Shown one piece after another: positions 7,309-13,649 of a DNA stretch of 17,155 bases. Within the stretch, counting starts at the first letter, position 1; every line of letters starts with the position of its first letter. Source of the stretch: Oscillospiraceae bacterium (lineage in GTDB: Bacteria; Bacillota; Clostridia; Oscillospirales; Acutalibacteraceae); assembly GCA_031262125.1 (NCBI GenBank), contig JAISII010000121.1, positions 1 to 17,155 of the forward strand, written 5' to 3'. Both the position numbers and the translations under genes were made by a program. Below the pieces are notes generated by a model. That model did not search any database. It saw only the letters and a program-made list of their open reading frames with translations, and had not been told where the DNA came from.

Positions 7309-7331
7309 CTTCTGTTAAAAAATACTTAAAA

Positions 7332-7481
7332 TTATTCCTCGGTTTTGCCTTCGCAAGGTTGGTTGGCAATACCGCAAGAGGTTTTGCAAGCCGACTGGCA
7401 CGATGTTTGGCATTCGCCGCAGCCGCCGCTTGTGCAGCTTTGTTTTAAATCTCTGGTTTCAATCGTAGTAATTCTGCTCAT
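7332..7481 (-). CDS. scfA: SCIFF (six-cysteine) ranthipeptide precursor
   Basis: This 49-residue precursor peptide begins MSRITTIETRDLKQS and has the Cys-rich core CGECQTSCQSACKTSC that defines SCIFF peptides, which are found across Clostridia and cross-linked by the adjacent maturase. Cysteines are at 16, 21, 24, 28, 32, 36 and 43. In the characterised peptide CteA of Clostridium thermocellum, as I recall it, Cys32 is joined to Thr37. The same spacing here puts Gly at 37, and Thr34 is the only nearby Thr. The biological role of SCIFF peptides is not established. ATG 7481 follows AAAGGTGAT (7487-7495). The gene is first in the operon under a consensus promoter, so the peptide is probably abundant. 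It is too short for standard ORF cut-offs. Confidence 0.95.
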   Translation of the reverse strand: MSRITTIETRDLKQSCTSGGCGECQTSCQSACKTSCGIANQPCEGKTEE

Positions 7482-7532
7482 TACAAATCACCTTTCTTGT
7501 CGCTTTTTAAAAGCACATTTTTTTACAGTATT

Positions 7533-7561
7533 ATTGTATTGCAAAAAGTGCCGCTTGTCAA
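7533..7561 (-). promoter_or_regulatory. Promoter of the scfA-scfB-oxidoreductase operon
   Basis: On the minus strand, a perfect -35 TTGACA (7556-7561) and -10 TACAAT (7533-7538) have a 17-nt spacer. The best -35 box in the window, it implies strong, largely unregulated expression of scfA. Confidence 0.88.
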
Positions 7562-7593
7562 GTAAAAATAGCACGCCGCCGCAATAAAAACGG

Positions 7594-9012
7594 TTATTTT
7601 AGCACCGCAACATCTTCATTTACAAAAGTTTTGTGCCACTTTTGCCCTGCTGCAAGCATATTTTGTGCAAAACCCGTAATTTCGGCGGTTATTATTTGCC
7701 CCGGTATAATTATCGGCACACCCGGCGGGTAAAACCAAATGTATTCGGCAGCAATTCTGCCAATGCACTGTGTTATGGGCAAAAAAACGTGTTTTGCACG
7801 CATTGCCAAAGCCGGAGGAGTTACAACTTCCGACGGGGTTTTAAAAATTTCGGCTAAGTTTGCATTTGCACTGCCCTGTGCATTGCAATTTGTTGGGTTG
7901 CACTGTGCATCAAACTCTTGCAAGGCACAAAGCAGCCGCTCTAAATCCTCTTTTTCATCGCACACTGTGGCAATTGCTAAAGCATTTTGCCCCAAAGCGT
8001 ACTCTATTTGTATTTTTGAGTTTTTAAGCAGCCACAATTCAAGCTCTGCCCCTGTGCAATTGCATTTGCTTGTGTTTATGAGTATTTTACTGCGGTCGTG
8101 CGTAGGGGAATTATAAATCCGCAGGTTTTTAAAACACTTTGCGGTACTGTAAAACTCGCTCATATTGCGGTAAAGCTGCGAAAAATTACCGGGGCAATTA
8201 AACATTTGGTTAATGCACGAGTCGATAGATTCCAGCAAAAAATATGCCGGGCTGGAGGTTTGGAACATCGTCATAGCGTGGGCAACTTTGTCGAAATTAA
8301 CCATATTGTTGCAAACGTGCAGCAATGCCGTTTGGTTTAGCGACGGCAAGGTTTTGTGCAAGCTTTGCACAACCATATCGGCACCGCACATAACCGCACT
8401 TTTCAAGCCTGCCGTACTATCATGTTTTGGCAAAAAACTAAAATGTGCACCGTGTGCCTCGTCAACAAGCAGCGGTACTCCCGCTTTGTGCAGCACGTTT
8501 GCAATTCGCCCGACATCCGACACAATCCCCTCATAAGTGGGCGAGGTTATAACCGCCAAGGCGGGTTTTGCACCGTCGGCAAGTGCTTTTTCTACAGCTT
8601 CTGCCGTAATGCTGCCGAAAATATTAAAATCTTCAATAAATTCGGGGTTGATAACAATGGGGTGCAGTTGCAAAAGCTCGACAGCGTTAAAAACCGATTT
8701 ATGGCAATTGCGAGCAACCAAAATTGTGTCGCCCGGGGTTGTGGCAGAATAAATTGCAGCCAAAATTACCCCAGTGCTGCCGTTGACGCTGTAAAAGGTT
8801 TTTGCAGTGTTATAAATTTTTGCGGCACGTTGCAGCGAGCTTAAAATTATGCCATCGGAGCTGCTTAAATTGTCAAGTTCGGCTACCTCGGTAAGGTCCC
8901 GCCCGTTAACTTGGTTAAGCCACGGCAACGGTTTGCGTTTGTGCCCCGGCATATGGAAGGGGTAGGTATTTTGGTTTAAATAGTCATTTATACTCTCGTG
9001 CAAGCTTTTCAT
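7594..9012 (-). CDS. Orn/Lys/Arg decarboxylase-family PLP enzyme
   Basis: This 472-residue PLP-dependent enzyme is of the compact Gram-positive class related to Bacillus SpeA and YaaO, which decarboxylate basic amino acids and feed polyamine synthesis. The N-terminus has PFHMPGHKR (18-26), followed by DLTEVAELDNL, and FYSVNGSTG (73-81) binds the cofactor phosphate. DEAHGAH (184-190) and SLHK, with the Schiff-base Lys220, complete the active site. The C-terminal domain (about 330-472) includes the family signature YPPGVPIIIPG. It lacks the N-terminal wing domain of the large inducible enterobacterial decarboxylases. Arginine, lysine or ornithine could be the substrate; sequence alone does not decide. 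ATG 9012 follows CGGAG. A terminator of the upstream gene ends about 20 nt before this start, leaving little room for a separate promoter. A weak hairpin (CGGT 7591-7594 / ACCG 7604-7607, then U-run) may end the transcript. Confidence 0.88.
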   Translation of the reverse strand: MKSLHESINDYLNQNTYPFHMPGHKRKPLPWLNQVNGRDLTEVAELDNLSSSDGIILSSLQRAAKIYNTAKTFYSVNGSTGVILAAIYSATTPGDTILVARNCHKSVFNAVELLQLHPIVINPEFIEDFNIFGSITAEAVEKALADGAKPALAVITSPTYEGIVSDVGRIANVLHKAGVPLLVDEAHGAHFSFLPKHDSTAGLKSAVMCGADMVVQSLHKTLPSLNQTALLHVCNNMVNFDKVAHAMTMFQTSSPAYFLLESIDSCINQMFNCPGNFSQLYRNMSEFYSTAKCFKNLRIYNSPTHDRSKILINTSKCNCTGAELELWLLKNSKIQIEYALGQNALAIATVCDEKEDLERLLCALQEFDAQCNPTNCNAQGSANANLAEIFKTPSEVVTPPALAMRAKHVFLPITQCIGRIAAEYIWFYPPGVPIIIPGQIITAEITGFAQNMLAAGQKWHKTFVNEDVAVLK

Positions 9013-9030
9013 AAAAACTCCGAACTATGC

Positions 9031-9060
9031 AAAAACGGCAGCCGCAAAAGCAACTGCCGT
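9031..9060 (-). terminator. Terminator after the 9098-11017 gene
   Basis: A perfect 7-bp stem ACGGCAG (9035-9041) / CTGCCGT (9054-9060) with a 12-nt loop. On the minus strand it is followed by a U-run (9031-9035). On the plus strand it is followed by AATTTTTATTTATTTTT, so it may work in both directions. It ends 19 nt before the decarboxylase start codon. Confidence 0.85.
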
Positions 9061-9097
9061 AATTTTTATTTATTTTTGCAATTGTTTGTGTAAAAAA

Positions 9098-11017
9098 TTA
9101 TTTGGATTTTTTACGAAGGATAAATACAACGCCTGCAGCTGCAAGTAAAACTAAGAGCACGATTATCATCGAAGATGTTTGTACGCCTGTTTTTACATTA
9201 CCGTTATTGTCATTGCCTTTGTCGCTGCCTGCTGAGGTAGGCTCGTCGCCTGTTGTGGATGCGGTTCCCGGGATTTTAAGCACTTGACCTGCTGTTAAAG
9301 TATCGCTTGTTAAGCCGTTTAATTCTTTGATAGCTTCAACAGTTGTACCATAACGATCTGCAAGTTTTTGCAGTGTGTCGCCTTCTACTACAGTGTAGTT
9401 GAAGGATGGTGCTGCAGGTGCTGTTGTAACGACCGGGTTAGTGGGACCTACCGGAGGATTGGTCGGACCTACAGGCGGGTTAGTGGGACCTGCCGGAGGA
9501 TTGGTCGGAAGTACCGGGTTGGTCGGATCTGGTGTTACAGGTGTGATTGTTTTGGATTCTTCAACAGTAACAACGTCTTTAAGAGCTTCGTTGAAGTCGC
9601 CGCCGGAATAAAGCGGTACCTTAATCTGTTCGTCTGATTCGTCGAGTTTTGCTTCGCCGTTTTCGTCAACTTCAACAGCGTTCATATCAACAATACTAAA
9701 GCTCAATTTGGGGTCGCCGGTGGCGGTTGCTATCATATTAATTTTAATAAGTACCATCTCGGTTAAAAGAGAATCAACAACCACAATTGGGCTACCGTAT
9801 TCATCTTCTTCCACTGTTGAAACTGCATTTATACCGTACGAGTTGCCGTTGGGATTATACTCTTTTGAAGCATTCATATAATATACGCCCGGTTCGTCAT
9901 CCGGTGTATTGAATACGATGCTGGCATTTGAATCGAAAGCTGCAGGATATTGAGCTTGTGTTACGCCACTTCTGGGGGTTACAACAGCAGCGTCGTAATA
10001 AAAGCGTGTGTCGCAATTCTCGATTGCAAAATTGTCGGGGACGTTAACTTTGTATTCGAATGTAACAACATCGCCCGCTCTAACCCAACCTTCCGGCAAG
10101 GGGGGTTCTGTTGGAGCTTCGGTCGGAGCCTCGGTGGGAGCCTCAGTCGGAGCCTCGGTGGGAGCCTCAGTCGGAGCTGCTGTTGTAGGGTCTATATTTC
10201 CGGGTGATGCGGTTGTTGGTTCTTCATCAGCCGGAGGCTCGGGTGTGATGCCCCAAGCAGCATTGCCAATTTCTGTAGGTTTAGTAATCCTACCATTAGC
10301 GTCTTTATTAACACCATAGAAATAATACCATTTTGTTAAATATTTGGGGTGGGGGAAATCGGGGTGCATAGGTTCATACACGTCAAGATCGTCGTTCACA
10401 TAATCTTGCGGAACGCAAATCATTCCATCAAATGTGTTGTAACCCAACGAATTACCTTCGTCATCGTACACTTCGTTCACCATGCCTTCGGGATAATCGG
10501 GGTTAACAAAGGCAGGGTTAGCACCTTCCGGCATATACAATTGTGTGCCTACATCGCCGGTTTGTGTTGCAACGTTAAAAACAACAGAATCGGTCTTATC
10601 TGTGCCGTTAACACCGTTGTTAAACATAATTCTGCCAACTGTGGTGGGAACTGTTACATAGAAAATGTTGGGGTGGCTTGTAGCTGTACAAGGTGCACCG
10701 GGCCACTCTCTATTATTAATGTAGCTCCAACCCGGCTCATCATTGTACCAAACATAGGCTGTGGCTGACATAGCTTCAAGCTCTTCTCTGGTATATGTTT
10801 TTCCGGTATACGGGTCGGCCACGCCGACTGCCTCGTCAAAGAATTTGTTGTTAACACCTTTCCAAGAATCAGGCATATAAAAATAATACTCGTTTAGATA
10901 ATAGCCTGTGCCCATAAATGTGTTATCGTAATAGGCCGAAACATTGACAAGTGCAACTGTAGCCAACGAAGCTAACATTGCAACAGCTAAAATAATGCTG
11001 ATTAATTTTTTGGACAT
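9098..11017 (-). CDS. Surface protein: CBM26-like, cohesin-like and LysM domains
   Basis: This 639-residue exported protein has a signal peptide (1-28, cleavage near NVSA). Residues about 30-150 have the signature of starch-binding module 26: FYMPDSW, AYVWYNDEPGW, EWPGAPC and IMFNNGVNGTDKTDSV. A Thr/Pro/Glu linker (about 255-315) leads to a cohesin-like beta-sandwich (about 318-490; AGDVVTFEYKVNVP, NCDTRFYYDAAVV, MVLIKINMIATATG). Next come PTNPPVG repeats (about 500-530), a LysM module (about 543-588; YTVVEGDTLQKLADRYGTT to LKIPG) and a C-terminal KTG, hydrophobic helix and RKKSK tail (607-639) resembling a sortase signal without the LP. The likely role is holding starch and perhaps dockerin-bearing partners at the cell wall; dockerin binding is inference. 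ATG 11017 follows AGGAGG. It has its own promoter and terminator. Much of its C-terminal half is nearly identical to the 12171-13493 product. Confidence 0.8.
   Translation of the reverse strand: MSKKLISIILAVAMLASLATVALVNVSAYYDNTFMGTGYYLNEYYFYMPDSWKGVNNKFFDEAVGVADPYTGKTYTREELEAMSATAYVWYNDEPGWSYINNREWPGAPCTATSHPNIFYVTVPTTVGRIMFNNGVNGTDKTDSVVFNVATQTGDVGTQLYMPEGANPAFVNPDYPEGMVNEVYDDEGNSLGYNTFDGMICVPQDYVNDDLDVYEPMHPDFPHPKYLTKWYYFYGVNKDANGRITKPTEIGNAAWGITPEPPADEEPTTASPGNIDPTTAAPTEAPTEAPTEAPTEAPTEAPTEPPLPEGWVRAGDVVTFEYKVNVPDNFAIENCDTRFYYDAAVVTPRSGVTQAQYPAAFDSNASIVFNTPDDEPGVYYMNASKEYNPNGNSYGINAVSTVEEDEYGSPIVVVDSLLTEMVLIKINMIATATGDPKLSFSIVDMNAVEVDENGEAKLDESDEQIKVPLYSGGDFNEALKDVVTVEESKTITPVTPDPTNPVLPTNPPAGPTNPPVGPTNPPVGPTNPVVTTAPAAPSFNYTVVEGDTLQKLADRYGTTVEAIKELNGLTSDTLTAGQVLKIPGTASTTGDEPTSAGSDKGNDNNGNVKTGVQTSSMIIVLLVLLAAAGVVFILRKKSK
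9432..9515. repeat. 21-bp tandem repeat, about four units
   Basis: Four consecutive 21-bp units (9432-9452, 9453-9473, 9474-9494, 9495-9515) encode the PTNPPVG-type linker between the cohesin-like and LysM domains. Units alternate between GGATTGGTC and GGGTTAGTG variants. In-frame changes in copy number would alter only linker length. Confidence 0.8.
10113..10172. repeat. 12-bp tandem repeat, five units (EAPT linker)
   Basis: Five 12-bp units of the form GGAGCCTCRGTS, with degenerate copies at both ends, encode EAPT repeats between the CBM26-like and cohesin-like parts. Alternating units form a 24-bp higher-order period. The same unit is expanded to 23 copies in the neighbouring gene at 12484-12759. 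Confidence 0.85.
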
Positions 11018-11065
11018 AATAATATCCTCCTAATAAAATAATTCGTCCGATAATTCGGTAATTTG

Positions 11066-11094
11066 ATTATACTATATAATTTTAATAAAAGCAA
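11066..11094 (-). promoter_or_regulatory. Promoter of the 9098-11017 gene
   Basis: On the minus strand, TTGCTT (11089-11094) and consensus TATAAT (11066-11071) are separated by 17 nt in a very AT-rich gap. The leader would be about 40 nt. Confidence 0.75.
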
Positions 11095-11133
11095 TAGCAA
11101 ATATTAAAATAATTGTTACATTTTTGTTAACAA

Positions 11134-11168
11134 GCTAAGTGATTTTGTAAATAATTAACAAACTTAGC
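11134..11168 (-). terminator. Hairpin after the 11188-12048 gene
   Basis: GCTAAGT (11134-11140) pairs with ACTTAGC (11162-11168), with inner TTTGT/ACAAA pairing. It lies 20 nt after the stop codon of the cohesin-like gene. The following minus-strand tract, TTGTTAACAAAAATG, is a weak U-tail, so termination may be inefficient. Confidence 0.45.
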
Positions 11169-11187
11169 AAAAACCACTGTTTGTTTA

Positions 11188-12048
11188 TTAATTATCGTCG
11201 TTATCGTCATTTTTTTCATTTCCATCTTTGTTAATTGCACGGGAAGCAAAAACAACAATTAGTGCGATTGCCGCCGGCAAAAGAATCAGAATAATAACTA
11301 CAATTACGATTATGTTTGCCTGCGAGCCGCCGGAGGCAGAGTTTGCCGCTTGACCGTTGCTGATAACATTGCCGTTTTCGTCTATTACTGCATCTTGCCC
11401 GGCGTCGGGTTTGGTCGCCCGTTTTTCAGGGTTGGTTCTCTCAGGGTCCAACGGTTTGCCGTTATCGGCACCTAAACCATCCGGCTGCATTACAAAAACG
11501 CCATTTTCGTTGGAATATTGCGGGTCGGTATTAATTATGGGCGGTTCTGTAACAATAATTTCGGCTTTGTCGGTGCGTAAGGTATAGGTTAAAACATAGC
11601 GAGAAAGGTATTCCCCGGGGGCGTCTTCATAAATCGTGTTCAGGTGTCTTATTTTATATGTAATATCGGTCGAGCCCGGCGATATAACCTTATAGGTAAT
11701 ACGCAAAACTTCTTTGGTTTTGCTAAAATCATACCCGTATATATTAGAAGCATTCAGCAAAGACTCGCCTTTTATTCCGCCTGGGTTAGCCATTCCGCTG
11801 GGGAACCCCATTGACACATAGGATCTATTAACATACTCCAAAACATCCGAATCATAATAAATTGACATATCAATCGCTTCGATAGGGTCGGGAACATCAC
11901 CCAAATATAAAATATAGGTTACTTCTTTGCCGACGTCGACAGCCTTGCCGTTGATGGTAGCAGATGCTGCCATTGCAACAGGAAATGTGCCCAGCAGCAA
12001 AACAAATGCAACTAAAAACAAGGATGATAGCCGCAAAATTTTCTTCAT
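11188..12048 (-). CDS. Membrane-anchored cohesin-like surface protein
   Basis: This 286-residue exported protein has a signal peptide (1-27, cleavage near PVAMA). An extracellular beta-sandwich (about 30-180) has cohesin-like signatures: GKEVTYILYLGDVP, AIDMSIYYDSDVLEY, and LRITYKVISPGSTDITY. A hydrophilic linker (about 180-240) leads to a strong membrane helix (about 245-270) and an acidic cytoplasmic tail (NDDNDDN). Unlike the two flanking proteins it has no LysM, no EAPT repeat and no KTG tail, so it is anchored in the membrane rather than the wall. ATG 12048 is chosen, with GAGGTG 9 nt upstream; an in-frame GTG at 12093 lies inside a terminator and was rejected. The ligand is unknown; dockerin or glycan are both possible. 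Confidence 0.75.
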   Translation of the reverse strand: MKKILRLSSLFLVAFVLLLGTFPVAMAASATINGKAVDVGKEVTYILYLGDVPDPIEAIDMSIYYDSDVLEYVNRSYVSMGFPSGMANPGGIKGESLLNASNIYGYDFSKTKEVLRITYKVISPGSTDITYKIRHLNTIYEDAPGEYLSRYVLTYTLRTDKAEIIVTEPPIINTDPQYSNENGVFVMQPDGLGADNGKPLDPERTNPEKRATKPDAGQDAVIDENGNVISNGQAANSASGGSQANIIVIVVIILILLPAAIALIVVFASRAINKDGNEKNDDNDDN

Positions 12049-12072
12049 TATCAAAACACCTCGGCATTTTTT

Positions 12073-12109
12073 AAAAATTATCCCCCCCGGCACTCCCAGG
12101 GGGGAATAA
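12073..12109 (-). terminator. Strong G/C-run terminator after the 12171-13493 gene
   Basis: A stem of TTAT plus a C-run (12078-12088) with a G-run plus ATAA (12099-12109) is followed on the minus strand by a U-run (12073-12077). It ends only about 10 nt before the ribosome binding site of the 11188-12048 gene, so it could act as terminator of the upstream gene or as a leader attenuator of the downstream one. Confidence 0.8.
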
Positions 12110-12170
12110 AAGTTTTATTAACCAACCGTATTATTTTTTCGTTACGGTTTATTGCAAATTTGCAAATATA

Positions 12171-13493
12171 TTATTTGCTTGTTCTTTTTCTAAGAACTAC
12201 GATAACACCTGCTGCTGCAACCATAACTAAAAGGAGAGCAAAAGCTGCTTGCGGATTGCCTGTTTTAGATGTGCCTTTGTTGTCGCTATCTTTGCCGCTG
12301 CCTGCTGAGGTAGGCTCATTACCTGTTGTTGATGCAGCACCGGGGATTTTAAGCTCTTGACCTGCTGTTAAAGTATCGGTTGTTAAGCCGTTTAATTCTT
12401 TAATAGCTTCAACAGTTGTGCCGTAGCGTTCTGCCAGCTTCTGCAATGTATCGCCTTCTACTACTGTGTAGATGATGAAGGAAGGTGCATCTGTAGGTGC
12501 TTCTGTGGGAGCTTCTGTGGGAGCTTCAGTCGGAGCTTCTGTAGGTGCTTCAGTCGGAGCTTCTGTGGGAGCTTCTGTAGGTGCTTCAGTCGGAGCTTCT
12601 GTGGGAGCTTCTGTAGGTGCTTCTGTGGGAGCTTCAGTCGGAGCTTCAGTCGGAGCTTCAGTCGGAGCCTCTGTGGGAGCCTCTGTGGGAGCTTCTGTAG
12701 GAGCTTCTGTAGGAGCTTCTGTAGGACCTTCAGTCGGAGCTTCTGTGGGTGCTTCTGTAGGCTCAGAAGGATCTACTACAGGAACGTCAACTTCAACATC
12801 TTCCGGTGTAATAGCAACGTAAGGACTATTTTTGTTATCACCAAGTTGAGCCATAAATGTAACGTCGTCTTTTAAATCTTGGTTGAATTTGCCGGCCTTG
12901 AAAATCGGCAATTTAATAGTTTCGCCATTTGCGTCTTTAATAGTATCGCCGTTTTCATCAACTTGAACTGCGTTCATGTCAAGAATACCAAAGCTCAAGC
13001 CGGTGTCGCCGTCGGCACTTGCTCTCATAGCAATTTGAATAACTACCATCTCTTGCAAGAAAGCATCGTAAACAACAATTGGGCTACCGTATTCATCTTC
13101 TTCATTTCTTGAAACAGCGTTTATGCCGAAAGAGTTACCTTTTTTATTATACTCTTTTGAAGCATTCATGTAATATACGCCCGGTTCAGTTTCCACCGTA
13201 TTGAACACGATGCTGGCACCCGAATTGAAAGCTGCAGGAAATTGAGCTTGAGTTACGCCAGCAGTACTTGCAGGATTTACAACATCAGCGTCATAATAAA
13301 AGCGAGTGTCGCAATTTTCGATTGCCCAATTGTCTTTGGCTAAATTAACCTTGAGGCCATACCAAATAACGTCGCCTGCTTTTACTTCGTCCGCCGAAAC
13401 GCTAACTGCTGCGATGCAAAGCATTGTGGACAAAAGAACGAGTGTAAGTACGAAGCTAAGGGTCTTTTTGCTTATTGATTTAATTTTTGACAT
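12171..13493 (-). CDS. Surface protein: cohesin-like domain, EAPT repeats, LysM
   Basis: This 440-residue exported protein has a signal peptide (1-34, cleavage at SVSA). A cohesin-like beta-sandwich (about 36-215; KAGDVIWYGLKVNL, NCDTRFYYDADVV, MVVIQIAMRASADG) is nearly identical in many stretches to that of the 9098-11017 product. A stiff, acidic linker of 23 EAPT-type repeats (about 245-340) comes next. A LysM module (about 347-393; YTVVEGDTLQKLAERYGTT) should bind peptidoglycan, and the C-terminus has KTG (410-412), a hydrophobic helix and RKRTSK, like a sortase signal without the LP. There is no catalytic or CBM domain, so it looks like a wall-attached adaptor that projects one binding domain outward. 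ATG 13493 has AGGAGG upstream. It has a strong promoter and its own terminator. Confidence 0.8.
   Translation of the reverse strand: MSKIKSISKKTLSFVLTLVLLSTMLCIAAVSVSADEVKAGDVIWYGLKVNLAKDNWAIENCDTRFYYDADVVNPASTAGVTQAQFPAAFNSGASIVFNTVETEPGVYYMNASKEYNKKGNSFGINAVSRNEEDEYGSPIVVYDAFLQEMVVIQIAMRASADGDTGLSFGILDMNAVQVDENGDTIKDANGETIKLPIFKAGKFNQDLKDDVTFMAQLGDNKNSPYVAITPEDVEVDVPVVDPSEPTEAPTEAPTEGPTEAPTEAPTEAPTEAPTEAPTEAPTEAPTEAPTEAPTEAPTEAPTEAPTEAPTEAPTEAPTEAPTEAPTEAPTEAPTDAPSFIIYTVVEGDTLQKLAERYGTTVEAIKELNGLTTDTLTAGQELKIPGAASTTGNEPTSAGSGKDSDNKGTSKTGNPQAAFALLLVMVAAAGVIVVLRKRTSK
12484..12759. repeat. 12-bp minisatellite, 23 units (EAPT linker)
   Basis: Exactly 23 consecutive 12-bp units, consensus GGAGCTTCTGTG/GGTGCTTCTGTA/GGAGCTTCAGTC, occupy 276 bp. 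The unit at 12724-12735 encodes EGPT and the first encodes DAPS. Unit variants recur in mixed order, which suggests past slippage or unequal exchange. Because 12 is a multiple of 3, copy-number change keeps the frame and only alters linker length. Confidence 0.95.
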
Positions 13494-13547
13494 TTTAAAG
13501 TCCTCCTAAAAAGATAAAAACCGATTTTGTATCAGTATTTTGTAGTC

Positions 13548-13576
13548 ATTATACCACGCTGTTTTTGCAATTGCAA
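13548..13576 (-). promoter_or_regulatory. Promoter of the 12171-13493 gene
   Basis: On the minus strand, TTGCAA (13571-13576) and extended -10 TGGTATAAT (TATAAT 13548-13553) are spaced 17 nt. The -35 lies in the 12-bp palindrome TTGCAATTGCAA (13565-13576). The leader would be about 45 nt. Confidence 0.82.
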
Positions 13577-13649
13577 TAGGTTGTACAATATTTTTTTTGT
13601 TTTTTATTAGAAATTTAGTAAATTATTTACAAATTGTACATAAATGTGG

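Noticed and set aside
7211..7369. N-terminal extension of ScfB
   Set aside because: The added 53 residues include a poly-Leu run, overlap scfA in another frame, and precede the conserved family start MIHTYKLNG.
9399..9611. Plus-strand Gly/Val/Pro/Thr-rich ORF
   Set aside because: This is the antisense shadow of the PTNPPVG linker repeat in the minus-strand surface protein.
12049..12093. GTG start giving a longer 11188 gene product
   Set aside because: It lies inside a terminator hairpin and upstream of the true ribosome binding site; the ATG at 12048 gives a normal signal peptide.
12472..12822. Plus-strand ORF of GASV repeats
   Set aside because: It is the reverse reading of the EAPT minisatellite. 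A 12-bp repeat without stops stays open in several frames. It has no ribosome binding site or promoter.
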